Positions 43,578-53,135 of a stretch of DNA of 64,000 nt are shown in pieces. This DNA comes from Leptospira wolbachii serovar Codice str. CDC (GTDB taxonomy: Bacteria; Spirochaetota; Leptospiria; Leptospirales; Leptospiraceae), in NCBI RefSeq assembly GCF_000332515.2, contig NZ_AOGZ02000014.1, positions 1,256,001 to 1,320,000 on the forward strand, written 5' to 3'. The notes under the pieces were generated by a model. It was not told the origin of the DNA. It searched no databases and saw only the letters and a program-made list of their open reading frames with translations. A program made the translations under genes and the position numbers. Position 1 is the stretch's first letter; the number at the start of each line of letters is the position of its first letter.

Positions 43578-44183
43578 CGGTCAAAGTGCAACAGAAACAT
43601 ATGTTAGGTCAAATGGTTTTTAGCAAATAACAGATATTATTTCAATCCTATAAACAATTTATGTGTATCATAAAATACTGATAAACAAATCTTTCTTTTG
43701 AAATAATGCAGTTCTCAAGAATTCACCCAAAGTCATTGGTTCGATTCTAAAAAATGAAATCAAATCACCACTTTTGCCAAAAAGGATTCAATTCCAAAAA
43801 AAACCGAAACTTCACTTGATCCCAACTAATCACTGCGTCAGGGACCAGAAGGGCTTGGTCCGAGGAGGCGACGCCTACGAGGACGGGAGCGAACGCGAAC
43901 CCCGGAAGGGCCCGCCCGGGCGCCCCAGGTCGAAACTGTGAACTTATCAGAATTAAAATTGGGGATTTTGGGAAGTGGGGTGCCAAAAATTGCAGAGCGT
44001 GGTAGAGGGAACGCATTGGGCGGCGGGTCTAGTTCCCCACCCTCAAATCGGGCGGGGAGTACAATATCCACACCCCCCACCCCTCCGACCCTCTTTTGTA
44101 ACAAATCTGACAAAAAAAAACGATTTTCCTGTCACCTTGGCTTTCTAGAACGGTAAGTAAAAATTAGATTCGGAAATTCCTTC
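43578..44183. other. 606-base region with a G+C-rich structured block
   Basis: The outer parts are ordinary A+T-rich intergenic DNA. From about 43831 to 44090 the G+C content rises to well over 60 percent by eye, against about 38 percent nearby. The block has many short inverted repeats: GGACCA/TGGTCC at 43842-43861, AGGCG-A-CGCCT at 43866-43876, CCCGGG runs near 43900-43920, and CCCCACC/GGCGGGG near 44035-44060. Reading frames in the block have no protein-like character. It may be a structured leader of the following operon or a dispersed element. Confidence 0.5.
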
Positions 44184-45494
44184 ATGAGAGAAATCAAAAC
44201 TGTCACGATTTTAGGTGCCAATGGAGCCATGGGCTCTGGAAGTGCAGGCGTCATTGCCGCCTTCGGTGGTGCTAAAGTCTATATGCTCGCTAGAGATGTT
44301 GAAAAAGCAAAACAGGGTATCGAAGCCGCTGTCGCATCCGTAAAAACGGATACTATTCGCGCTAGAATGATCCCTGGTTCCTACGATGCGGATCTGGAAA
44401 AAGCTGTCGCAGAGTCAGATTGGGTATTCGAACTCGTGGCGGAAAGTTACGAAGTCAAAGAACCGATCAATATTCGTATTGCGAAGGCTCGTCGTCCCGG
44501 AACCATCGTGTCCACAGTGTCTTCTGGTCTTTCCATCGGTCGTTTGGCAAAAGCCTACGATGAAGATGGCCAAAAACATTACTACGGAACGCATTTTTTC
44601 AACCCTCCTTATAAAATGATCCTTTGTGAACTAGTCACTCACTCTGGAAACGATAAAAAAGTTACACAAGCGTTAGGTGAATACCTAGACAAAGTTTTAG
44701 GCCGTGCTGTTGTTTATACAAACGACACTCCTGCCTTTGCTGGAAACCGCATTGGGTTTCAGTTGATGAACGAAGTGGCTCACTTTGCAGAAAAGTATGC
44801 TGACAAAGGTGGAATCGCACTTCTCGACGAAATCATGTCTGGTTACACAGGTCGCGCTATGGGACCTCTGGCAACTGCTGACTTCGTGGGACTTGATGTT
44901 CACAAAGCCATCGTAGACAATATCTACGAAAATACAAAAGACGAAGCACACGAAACATTCAAACTTCCTGGTTACTTCCAAAAGTTAATCGATGCTGGTA
45001 AACTCGGTATGAAAAGTGGCGGTGGTCTCACTAAAGTGGTAAAACACGCTGACGGAAAACGTGAGAAATTTGTTTATAATATCAAAACTGGTGAGTACGA
45101 TCCGTATCCAAAATTTGATATTCCTTTTATCAAAGAAGCTCGCCAAAAAATCAAAGAGTCTAACTACAAAGCCGCAATGGATGTAGTAAAAACTGCAAGT
45201 GGTTTCGAAGCAGACATTGCTCGTTATTTCATTTCACGTTACATCAGTTATTCGCTTTCACTCGTTGGTGAAGTTGTGGATACAAAAGAAAACACTGACG
45301 GTGCGATGGGTTTCGGTTTTAACTGGGTTCCAGCGTCTGCTTTCGTGGATTTCCTTGGTGGCCCCAAAGAAACAATTAAGCTGATGGAAGCGTCTAAGAT
45401 ACCAGTTCCCAAACTTTTAAAAGATGCAAAAGAAGGCAAAAAGTTTTACGAACTCGGTGAGAAACTGGATGCAAGGTCCCTCTTCAAAGGTTAA
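44184..45494 (+). CDS. 3-hydroxyacyl-CoA dehydrogenase family protein
   Basis: Fatty-acid beta-oxidation-type enzyme, 436 residues. The NAD-binding domain starts with [19 protein letters not shown], a variant of the GxGxxG motif, and has the family strands [15 protein letters not shown] and [11 protein letters not shown]. The catalytic dyad is in the [15 protein letters not shown] segment, His with the following conserved Glu, and the [18 protein letters not shown] motif precedes the C-terminal helical domain. It has no enoyl-CoA hydratase part, so it acts with a separate hydratase. It is 13 bp upstream of a thiolase, giving the last two steps of beta-oxidation in one transcript. The start ATG is supported by the Rossmann fold directly after it. 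Confidence 0.9.
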   Translation: MREIKTVTILGANGAMGSGSAGVIAAFGGAKVYMLARDVEKAKQGIEAAVASVKTDTIRARMIPGSYDADLEKAVAESDWVFELVAESYEVKEPINIRIAKARRPGTIVSTVSSGLSIGRLAKAYDEDGQKHYYGTHFFNPPYKMILCELVTHSGNDKKVTQALGEYLDKVLGRAVVYTNDTPAFAGNRIGFQLMNEVAHFAEKYADKGGIALLDEIMSGYTGRAMGPLATADFVGLDVHKAIVDNIYENTKDEAHETFKLPGYFQKLIDAGKLGMKSGGGLTKVVKHADGKREKFVYNIKTGEYDPYPKFDIPFIKEARQKIKESNYKAAMDVVKTASGFEADIARYFISRYISYSLSLVGEVVDTKENTDGAMGFGFNWVPASAFVDFLGGPKETIKLMEASKIPVPKLLKDAKEGKKFYELGEKLDARSLFKG

Positions 45495-45507
45495 TTAGGA
45501 GTATTAT

Positions 45508-46773
45508 ATGAGTGAAAAAGTATTTGTACTAGGTGGGGAACAAACCGACTTCCAACGCAACTGGACCAAAGAAGGAAAAACCTTCATGTCCATGATGCGT
45601 GAAGTATTAGATGATGCTCTTGAAAAAGTTGGCATCAGCTACGATGAAATCAAACGATTGAATAAAGAAAACAAAGTGGCTGTTTTTGTTGGTAACTTCG
45701 ATGCAGAACAGTATGCCAACCAAGGCCACTTAGGTGCTTTCCTTACAGAAGTAAACCCTGCTCTTTTTGGTGTTCCTGGTGCTCGTTACGAAGCTGCTTG
45801 TGCTTCTGGTTCCGTTGCCCTTGATGCTGCCATTACACATATCCGTGCTGAAGATTACGATCTAGCGATCGTTCTTGGTGTGGAAGTGATGAAAACAGTT
45901 TCTTCTTCTGTGGGTGGAGACTTTCTCGGAACTGCTGCTTACTATGAAAAAGAAGCGAAAGGAGTTCAATTTCCTTTCCCAAAACTTTTTGGAAAACTAG
46001 CAGACGTTATCTTGGAACGTTACGAACTCAAAGAAGAACGTTTTATGGATGCTCTTGCTGAAATTTCTCGTATCAACTACGCTAACGCAAAACGTAACCC
46101 GAAAGCACAAACTCGCACATGGTTCATGAATAAAGAACATGCAATGGCTCGCGGTGGAGATAACAATATGGCTGTGGGTGGAAGACTTTGTATCACTGAC
46201 TGTTCCCAAGTAACAGACGGTGCTGCAGTGACTCTCCTTGCTTCCAAAGGTTATGCAAAAGAATACGCAAAAAAAACAGGCCGCAAGTTCGACGATATCC
46301 CTCGCATCAAAGGTTGGGGACACCGTGTGGCACCAATTACTTTTGAAGCAAAAAAACTAGAATCCGTTGGGGACAAATACATCCTTCCATGGACTCGCCA
46401 AACAGTAAAAGATGCTTACAAACGTGCTGACTTAGATGTAAAAAACATTGATGTGTTTGAAACACATGACTGTTTCACTTCTTCTGAGTATGCTGCTATC
46501 TCTGCGTTTGGAATTTCTGAACCAGGAAAAGAACATATCGCGATCGAAGACGGAACGATTGACTTTGGTGGTAAAAAACCGATCAATCCATCCGGTGGAC
46601 TGATCGGTGTGGGTCACCCAGTAGGTGCGTCCGGGGTTCGTATGATGCTCGACCTCTACAAACAAGTGACAAACACGGCAGGGGACTACCAAGTAAAAGG
46701 TGCTAAAAATGGCCTGATGCTCAACATCGGTGGTTCTGCGACTACGAACTTCGTGTTCATCTTAGGTAAGTAG
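45508..46773 (+). CDS. Thiolase (acetyl-CoA acyltransferase family)
   Basis: A 421-residue thiolase. The nucleophilic Cys is in [15 protein letters not shown] near residue 96. The second active-site region is [21 protein letters not shown], with the catalytic His, and the usual final Cys-Gly is replaced by [13 protein letters not shown], typical of the SCP2/thiolase-like branch, in which the terminal Cys is absent. It would cleave 3-ketoacyl-CoA together with the dehydrogenase upstream. A GGAG ribosome site precedes the ATG. Because the C-terminal Cys motif differs, a role other than plain degradation cannot be excluded. Confidence 0.88.
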   Translation: MSEKVFVLGGEQTDFQRNWTKEGKTFMSMMREVLDDALEKVGISYDEIKRLNKENKVAVFVGNFDAEQYANQGHLGAFLTEVNPALFGVPGARYEAACASGSVALDAAITHIRAEDYDLAIVLGVEVMKTVSSSVGGDFLGTAAYYEKEAKGVQFPFPKLFGKLADVILERYELKEERFMDALAEISRINYANAKRNPKAQTRTWFMNKEHAMARGGDNNMAVGGRLCITDCSQVTDGAAVTLLASKGYAKEYAKKTGRKFDDIPRIKGWGHRVAPITFEAKKLESVGDKYILPWTRQTVKDAYKRADLDVKNIDVFETHDCFTSSEYAAISAFGISEPGKEHIAIEDGTIDFGGKKPINPSGGLIGVGHPVGASGVRMMLDLYKQVTNTAGDYQVKGAKNGLMLNIGGSATTNFVFILGK

Positions 46774-46776
46774 ATT

Positions 46777-47214
46777 TTGAGTTCGCTGAATACAGAAAAA
46801 TGGAATCGGATTTTAGTCCGGTTCCTTCTGGCCTTTTCGTTTTGGGAAGCGGTTTCCATTCCACTCAGGATGTTGTTTTTTTCAAAGTTCTACTTTGATC
46901 CAAACTTCAAAGGAATCTTTGTTCCCATAACCGATGTTTTTTGGTTAGCTCCTGTGTTCAGCGATTTGGTATTTACCTTATCCTTTGGAGTTTTGTATTC
47001 CTTAATCAAAGAGTCTCTCCCGGAAGGTCTTGTAGGTGGATTTTTAGTGGGAATTTTAGTTTCTATCATTGGATTTGTCTCGCCAATGCTGTGGACACTA
47101 TCTCTAACAAACTTTGCTCCCCCTGTCCTTGTTTGGGTATGGGTGGCTTATTATACAATCTTTACAACAGTCACCGCAGTGATTTATTCTGTGGGTTGGA
47201 ATTCAGAAGACTAA
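46777..47214 (+). CDS. Small membrane protein of unknown function
   Basis: A 145-residue protein with four predicted membrane segments (about 12-32, 48-72, 80-102, 113-137) and charged ends. No family is recognised. The start is a TTG at 46777 three bases after the thiolase stop codon, so it is probably the last gene of the beta-oxidation operon. It ends before a good terminator. Confidence 0.6.
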   Translation: MSSLNTEKWNRILVRFLLAFSFWEAVSIPLRMLFFSKFYFDPNFKGIFVPITDVFWLAPVFSDLVFTLSFGVLYSLIKESLPEGLVGGFLVGILVSIIGFVSPMLWTLSLTNFAPPVLVWVWVAYYTIFTTVTAVIYSVGWNSED

Positions 47215-47267
47215 AATTCAAAGATTGATAAACATTCTCTATCAAAACATAAATTGATTTTAAGATA

Positions 47268-47297
47268 AAAAACCTGAAGTTCCCACTTCAGGTTTTT
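47268..47297. terminator. Bidirectional intrinsic terminator
   Basis: AAAAACCTGAAGT pairs with ACTTCAGGTTTTT around TCCC, giving a 13-bp stem with A-run before and T-run after, so it works in both directions. It separates the membrane-protein gene (plus) from the facing OsmC gene (minus). Confidence 0.9.
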
Positions 47298-47716
47298 TAT
47301 TTTCTGCGAATTTCACCAGCCAAATCGGTCCCTGGGGCAATGGTGTTAAACACAGTTCCATATTTTTTTATATTTTCATGTAACAGGTGCAGGCGCTCAT
47401 CTGATTCCTCTGTATCCACAATGATTTGGTACCGGATGGATTCCATTTTGGGAGGAACATCCTGACGAACCCCATCTACGATGACTTGGATTCCTTTCAA
47501 CTGAAAATGAAGGATGGGTGTCACTCTTTCCACGCCTTTAATGATACAGGCCGAAAGTGCAGAGAGTAATAACTCGGCAGGGTTAAACGCATTGGGATTT
47601 CCCGCCATATCCGTATCTAAGACAATCTCTGCCGACTTACATAAAGATACACTCGAATGTGAATCAACTCTTGAGGTTTCTACATGGAAACTCATTTTTG
47701 GTTTTGCGTTTGTCAT
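47297..47716 (-). CDS. OsmC family peroxide-resistance-type protein
   Basis: A 139-residue OsmC/Ohr-fold protein. The signature NPAELLLSALSACI holds the second conserved Cys near residue 57, and the first position is Cys in SLCKSAE near residue 27. VERVTPILHFQLKGIQVIVDG is the central helix and strand region. The two cysteines that would form the redox pair are present, but the spacing differs from Ohr, so it may be the YhfA-like branch. It would reduce organic hydroperoxides with a dihydrolipoyl-type partner. Confidence 0.85.
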   Translation of the reverse strand: MTNAKPKMSFHVETSRVDSHSSVSLCKSAEIVLDTDMAGNPNAFNPAELLLSALSACIIKGVERVTPILHFQLKGIQVIVDGVRQDVPPKMESIRYQIIVDTEESDERLHLLHENIKKYGTVFNTIAPGTDLAGEIRRK

Positions 47717-47746
47717 TTCCTTATCCTGAATTGTGCTTGTACATCA

Positions 47747-49438
47747 TTAAAATTGAAATCGGAAGGCCACAGAATCCAGTCGATCGGCCACTTGGGCTAA
47801 GTTCGTAATGGACTCTTCAATGGCGGCGACGGTTTGTTTTTGTTCGTTGGCAGCGGCAGACAACTCCTCCACAATGGCAGAGGTATTGATGAGTTGGGTT
47901 TGGATCTTTTCCATATTTCCGAGAACACTTCCAGACATGGACTCCGTCCCTTCTGTGGAGCCATTGATCTTCTCCGCACTAATTTTAGTTTCTTCTGCAT
48001 TCTTTAAGATTTTATCCATCTCGACTTGAACCGTTTCAAATTCGAGAGAACCCACTTCTACTTCAGTTAGACCTTCTTGGATATCTGCAACTGTTTGCAA
48101 AATCTTTGCAGTAAGTTCGGTAATGAAGGAAGATATTTCTTTTGCCGATTTATTAGATTGTTCGGCAAGTTTTCCCACTTCCCCAGCAACCACAGCAAAT
48201 CCTTTTCCTGCATCACCTGCCCTTGCCGACTCAATGGATGCATTTAACGAAAGTAAGTTTGTTTTTTCAGAAATGGCAGTGATGGTTTCTGTGATTTTCC
48301 TGATGGCCTTTGTTTTCTCACCTAAATCTTTAATGGTTTCAGAAGTTTTAAAAATTTGACTCTTCGCTTTTAGAAACTGAGTCATTGCTTTATCGGAACG
48401 GTTTTTTCCTACTAAGGAAAATTCGTATGCTTCCGTGGATTCCGATTGTACTGTATTAGATTCATTTCGTATATTACAGATTAGTTGGTTTAAGGAATCC
48501 ATTTCTTGGAAAATACAATCTGAACTTTCACGAGTGACAATACTCGAATCTGCCAAAGAAAACATTGCCTTGGATAACTCTTGAAATGCGACATGAATAT
48601 GTTCCACTGCATAAGTGAGGGCTTTGATTTGAGTTTTTACAATTTCAGCATTCCCAATTAATTGAGAAATCATTCCTCTAAATTCAAATTGAGTTTTTTT
48701 AATCAATGAAAGGATCTCTGCATAATCCCCTCCATTTTCTAAAACCACGTCAAACTTCAGGAGACCATTGTATAAATTCTCAAGGTATTCCTTTACCTTT
48801 AAGAATGATTTTTTGTTTTTTCTGATCTTGAAATATCCAATGGTTGTCACGAGGGAAAACAAAAGAAATCCTAATATAGATACCATAGGATTAGAAAGAA
48901 AAACCAAACCAGAATTTGTTTTTTGCGAAAATAAAATCAAGAGAGTTCCACTTACAATTGTTTGTATAAGAAAAATAGTTTGGGAAGATAAAGTAGCGAT
49001 GATTCCAACATTTGTCTTGGGTTTCCAAGTTCCAGAATTCATTTTACCATACAATGTTTCGGCATTATGGATTTGGTCTTTCGTGGCTTTGGTCCGTACC
49101 GACATATAGCCAATATGTTTTCCATCTTCATAGATAGGGGAAACATTTGCATCAACCCAGTAGTAATCTCCGTTTTTACAACGGTTCTTCACAACACCCA
49201 CCCAAGAATTTTGGGCCTTAATTGTATCCCATAAATCTTGGAACGCAGCAATTGGCATATTGGGGTGGCGGATCAGGTTGTGCGGTTGTCCAATTAGTTC
49301 TTCTTCCGTATACCCACTGACGCGCAAAAAATCCTCATTCACATAGGTGATGATCCCTTTTAGATCTGTTTTGGAAGTGATCTTGGTTCCTTCTTGGAAT
49401 TCGATTTCTGTATCAGTAATGGGCAGATTCTTGCGCAT
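47747..49438 (-). CDS. Methyl-accepting chemotaxis protein with N-terminal PAS domain (second)
   Basis: A 563-residue chemoreceptor without a large periplasmic region. A PAS domain at about 18-125 has the aerotaxis-like signature [20 protein letters not shown] and [20 protein letters not shown]. Two close membrane helices (about 150-170 and 180-200) form a hairpin, and the rest is the cytoplasmic signalling domain with [20 protein letters not shown] at the tip. Because the PAS is cytoplasmic, it probably senses redox state or energy level. The Ser/Lys at the tip in place of the usual Asp/Arg is a minor variant. It lies 30 bp upstream of the OsmC gene. Confidence 0.92.
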   Translation of the reverse strand: MRKNLPITDTEIEFQEGTKITSKTDLKGIITYVNEDFLRVSGYTEEELIGQPHNLIRHPNMPIAAFQDLWDTIKAQNSWVGVVKNRCKNGDYYWVDANVSPIYEDGKHIGYMSVRTKATKDQIHNAETLYGKMNSGTWKPKTNVGIIATLSSQTIFLIQTIVSGTLLILFSQKTNSGLVFLSNPMVSILGFLLFSLVTTIGYFKIRKNKKSFLKVKEYLENLYNGLLKFDVVLENGGDYAEILSLIKKTQFEFRGMISQLIGNAEIVKTQIKALTYAVEHIHVAFQELSKAMFSLADSSIVTRESSDCIFQEMDSLNQLICNIRNESNTVQSESTEAYEFSLVGKNRSDKAMTQFLKAKSQIFKTSETIKDLGEKTKAIRKITETITAISEKTNLLSLNASIESARAGDAGKGFAVVAGEVGKLAEQSNKSAKEISSFITELTAKILQTVADIQEGLTEVEVGSLEFETVQVEMDKILKNAEETKISAEKINGSTEGTESMSGSVLGNMEKIQTQLINTSAIVEELSAAANEQKQTVAAIEESITNLAQVADRLDSVAFRFQF

Positions 49439-49811
49439 GATTTCTTTGTATTCTAGCGCATTTTGCCGTCCAAGTACTATTTAGAAGATAGGCAATCCAA
49501 ATACAGAATTTAGGATTTTCCAATTTCCAAACAATAGACGGCAAGTTAACATTGTTCTTTTTTGAAGGCCTTAAATCGAAAATGACTTTCTATTTTAAAC
49601 CAGATCAACATAACATTGATTAAGTGATAAATTATAGTTCAGAATGAACGCGCCATCTGTATTCTGTAGTTAAGCTAAAAAATTTCTAACAATCCATTGA
49701 TAAACAAATTTCAATCAAAAGAAATGACAACTTTGAAATAACAGACCATACACAAGTTTATCTAAAAATCCATCCCTTCGACTTGACTTTTATGGATTGG
49801 TCCTCCAGTCT
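49439..49811. other. Intergenic region before the SpoIIE gene
   Basis: About 370 A+T-rich bases between divergent genes, expected to hold the promoters for the chemoreceptor and the SpoIIE-type phosphatase. A TTGACT string at about 49782 could be a -35 element. No repeat, RNA gene or reading frame of note was seen. Confidence 0.4.
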
Positions 49812-51650
49812 ATGGAGAAAGGCAGAAAGGTAGGATCAGGTGACAACGCGAAACGAGAAACTCTTTTCTGGGATCTTACCCTTAAACTCGAAGCGTTCAC
49901 GCACACAGTACCAGTCCCCTTTGCTGTATACTATGCTATCATCACTCAGAAAATGGAACCAGAGCATTGGCGGATCTTCATTGCCCTTTGTGTTTTTTTT
50001 GCTACCGGCATTGGTCTGCTTGGAACATTTATTCGCCACCTCCTCTTAAAATACCTATACGCAAAAATTGAGAGAATCCCAGTTCCGTCTTTTGGAGTCT
50101 CTTCATTATCTAAAGAGGAATTCGAATATGCAAGATCTGTTAAAATACTTCTTTTCCGTTACCCCCTAGTCGAAGCCATTCTAATCGTTATACGCTGGTT
50201 ATCTGGTGTGATACCTATCAGTCTTTTGTTTTTTTATTTGGTGGCCTATATGCCATCGGTAGTTCGATCTGCAATCTTTACCTTTGCGATGATTGCACCA
50301 ATATCTTTTGTAACCTATTATTTTATTTCCGAAAATTCCATTCGTCGTCTTTTCGATCTTCCCCAAATCAAAAATATAGAACTACAGGAAAAGGACATTC
50401 CCAAGTTTAACTATTTTTCTCGGATACTTGTAGCTTTTTTTAGTTTGGCGGCCCTTCCCTTTGTTATCTTTTCTTATATTCTCTATTCGCTTGCTATGGG
50501 AGAAATCGCTGTAAAAGATCCAATGATTCCCATTGTCACTGTATCATTTATTTTCATCATTCCCCTGGTAGTATGTTCTTATGTAGTGGCTAAGTCAGTA
50601 AATGAAGGACTAAACGAAACCAGCAGATCCTTAGGAGAACTGGCCAAAGGAAATTTTGATGTAGTTGTCACTCCTAAATCCAGTGACGATTTCGCCAAAC
50701 AAGCGTTTTATCTCAACTCGGTGATTACAAAATTGAAAGGAATGTATGAAGAAATTAGAAACCTAAACGAAGGATTAGAAGAAAAAGTAACTTTAAGAAC
50801 AAATGAATTAAATCAATCCTTACAAGACATCAGCAACCTAAAAATCCAACAGGATGGCGATTATTACCTCACCTATCAATTGCTAAATCCACTTGCAATC
50901 AAAGACGTGGAAAGTACCCAGTTGGAAGTGGATCATTTAGTTCGACAGAAAAAAGTATTCGAATACAAAAATAGAAGGTACGATATTGGCGGCGATATCA
51001 ACATTTCCCATTCTATAGTTTTACAAAATAGAAAGTTTCTACTTTTTGCGAATGCTGATGCTATGGGTAAGTCCATGCAAGGAGCTGGTGGCGCATTAGT
51101 ATTTGGAGCCGTATTTCAGTCCATTGTTCAAAGAACAAAAACAGATCCAAGATACCAAATGATCAGCCCAGCAGACTGGTTAAAAACAAATCTCCAAGAG
51201 ATGCATTTGATCTTTGAGGCATTTGATGGAACTATGCTTGTTTCTCTCACCATGGGTCTTTTGGAAGAAGATACGGGAAGGTTATTTTTTTTGAATGCCG
51301 AACATCCGCCCATAGTTTTGTATAGGAAGGGAAAAGCAGAATATCTTCAGGCAGATGTTTCCTACAGAAAACTAGGAACTTTAGGCGCTATGCCCATCCA
51401 AAATATAATGGAATTCCAACTCCAATCGGAAGATGTAATCATTATAGGATCGGATGGAAAGGACGATTTGTTACGTTTAGATGCTATGGGGAAACCAGAA
51501 GTGAATTCAGATGAACAGTTTTTTTTGGCTCTCGTTGAATCCACACAAGGCAACTTACTCGCCATCACAAAACTCATCGAATCCTCGGGGCAAGTTATTG
51601 ATGATATTTCTTTGATCCGAATCGGTTATTTGCCCAAGACAAAGCAGTAA
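49812..51650 (+). CDS. Membrane SpoIIE-type serine phosphatase with HAMP-like region
   Basis: About 612 residues from ATG 49812; a TTG 15 bases upstream is the alternative and neither has a good ribosome site. Six or so hydrophobic segments lie at about 25-270, a HAMP-like linker with LGELAKGNFDVVVTPK at about 277-325 and a coiled coil follow, then the PP2C-SpoIIE domain (about 385-610). The metal Asp is in LLFANADAMGKSMQG and the late IIGSDGKDDLL is the second family motif. It should dephosphorylate an anti-sigma-factor antagonist (STAS) protein, but no STAS or anti-sigma kinase is found nearby. It lies 81 bp upstream of the transporter. Confidence 0.85.
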   Translation: MEKGRKVGSGDNAKRETLFWDLTLKLEAFTHTVPVPFAVYYAIITQKMEPEHWRIFIALCVFFATGIGLLGTFIRHLLLKYLYAKIERIPVPSFGVSSLSKEEFEYARSVKILLFRYPLVEAILIVIRWLSGVIPISLLFFYLVAYMPSVVRSAIFTFAMIAPISFVTYYFISENSIRRLFDLPQIKNIELQEKDIPKFNYFSRILVAFFSLAALPFVIFSYILYSLAMGEIAVKDPMIPIVTVSFIFIIPLVVCSYVVAKSVNEGLNETSRSLGELAKGNFDVVVTPKSSDDFAKQAFYLNSVITKLKGMYEEIRNLNEGLEEKVTLRTNELNQSLQDISNLKIQQDGDYYLTYQLLNPLAIKDVESTQLEVDHLVRQKKVFEYKNRRYDIGGDINISHSIVLQNRKFLLFANADAMGKSMQGAGGALVFGAVFQSIVQRTKTDPRYQMISPADWLKTNLQEMHLIFEAFDGTMLVSLTMGLLEEDTGRLFFLNAEHPPIVLYRKGKAEYLQADVSYRKLGTLGAMPIQNIMEFQLQSEDVIIIGSDGKDDLLRLDAMGKPEVNSDEQFFLALVESTQGNLLAITKLIESSGQVIDDISLIRIGYLPKTKQ

Positions 51651-51731
51651 TCTAAAAATCTATTTCCGAAAAGATCGAAAATTTCTTCCTCCAGAATTGG
51701 GGTTCCTTCCGTCCAATACTTGAGTCCATGA

Positions 51732-53135
51732 ATGAACCAAACAAAACTTAAGCTCCCAATCAAAATGGGATATGGATCGGCAGAAACTGGTATAACGGCC
51801 GTTCAACTTTTTACACAAATTTATCTACTAAAATATTATACAGAAATCGTGGGACTCAATTCTAGTTTGGCCGGGATTGCCTTATCCATATCGGTCCTAT
51901 GGGATGCAGTAAGCGATCCACTTATGGGTAGGATTTCTGACCATACGCATACAAAATGGGGTCGTAGAAGGCCCTACATTCTTCTTGGCGGGGTTTTACT
52001 CTCCCTTGCGGTATTACTCCTCTTCTCACCTCCACACTTGACTACACAACTCGGCAAGTTCGCTTATCTTTTGACTGTGTATCTTTTCGTAAATACTGCA
52101 ATGACTATCATCTCTGTTCCTCATATTGCTCTAGGTGGCGAACTTAGTTTTGAAAGAAACGAAAGGACATCTATCTTTGGATGGAGATTATTCTTTAGCA
52201 ATATTGGAATGCTGATTGGAATGATTGTACCTGCTGCCATTTTACAATCTTTAGGTGATGAATCTTCCAAAGATAATATCATAACATCCAGAACCATAGC
52301 CGGAGAAATTGTATCCCTTGTAATTTTGTTTTCCTCTATCACTACCTTTCTTGTGACCAGGGGAAAAGACAATATGAGAAATCACACAAAACAAAGGATT
52401 CCCTTCCTTACTGCATTTGTATCTGTATTAAAAAACAAAATGTTTCTTATTTTACTTTTTGCCTTTATCATTGCTACAATTGGAAGGACATTTAATTCAG
52501 CAATTGCCCTCTATTATTATGAATATAGGTTGGGTCTCAAAGAATCACTTGTGGTCATCAACATCCTCTTGCCATTTTTTCTCGTCCTTATCCTTTCTAT
52601 AGGATTCTGGGTTTGGATCGCCAAAAAAATTGGGAAAAAGATCCCAGCCTTTTTAGGAGTATTTGGACTTGGCCTTCTGACCGTTATTGTTTACCCTCTC
52701 TTCCCTTACGGAGAATTACGCCCTCCTCTCATTGCAGCTTTCGTAGGTGGGATCTGTGCCGGCTCCATCCTCATCATGGACTCTATCCTTACCGATGTTG
52801 TGGACTATGATGAATTCAAAACTGGAGAAAAAAGAGAAGGTTTGTATTTCGGAATTTGGAAGATGGGAGTTAAGTTTTCACAAGCTTTTGGAATTGCGCT
52901 TACCGGTTTTTTACTCGATGCCATTGGATTCCAAAACGGCACTACCACCCAATCACAAGAGGTGGGATTTCGTCTTGCGATGATCTTTGGTCCTGGCGTG
53001 GGATTCTTTTTTATTTTAGGTTCTATTCTCTTTCTATTTTTTCCATTAAGTGATGAAAAACACATCCAAGTCCAAAGAATCTTATTGAAACGTAATACAA
53101 AGAGAACCAAGGTACAAGGAACCTTATCTATATGA
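51732..53135 (+). CDS. Sugar:cation symporter, GPH family (MFS)
   Basis: A 467-residue membrane protein with about 12 helices. The sequence GYGSAETGITAVQLFTQIYLLKYYTEIVGL at the N-terminus is characteristic of GPH (MelB-like) symporters, as is the loop DAVSDPLMGRISDHTHTKWGRRRPYILLGG (cited from its first part DAVSDPLMGRISD), holding the conserved Asp and Arg-Gly-Arg-Arg. IPVPHIALGGEL-type Asp/Glu helix 4 reads VPHIALGGELS. It would import glycosides or pentosides with a cation. The stop overlaps the start of the cyclase gene (ATGA), an unusual pairing that suggests cyclic nucleotide output tied to uptake (inference). Confidence 0.88.
   Translation: MNQTKLKLPIKMGYGSAETGITAVQLFTQIYLLKYYTEIVGLNSSLAGIALSISVLWDAVSDPLMGRISDHTHTKWGRRRPYILLGGVLLSLAVLLLFSPPHLTTQLGKFAYLLTVYLFVNTAMTIISVPHIALGGELSFERNERTSIFGWRLFFSNIGMLIGMIVPAAILQSLGDESSKDNIITSRTIAGEIVSLVILFSSITTFLVTRGKDNMRNHTKQRIPFLTAFVSVLKNKMFLILLFAFIIATIGRTFNSAIALYYYEYRLGLKESLVVINILLPFFLVLILSIGFWVWIAKKIGKKIPAFLGVFGLGLLTVIVYPLFPYGELRPPLIAAFVGGICAGSILIMDSILTDVVDYDEFKTGEKREGLYFGIWKMGVKFSQAFGIALTGFLLDAIGFQNGTTTQSQEVGFRLAMIFGPGVGFFFILGSILFLFFPLSDEKHIQVQRILLKRNTKRTKVQGTLSI

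Noticed and set aside
43838..44156. Three overlapping frames in the G+C-rich block, both strands
   Set aside because: High G+C suppresses stop codons; the products are Pro/Gly/Arg-rich with no domain, and they lie over the inverted repeats.
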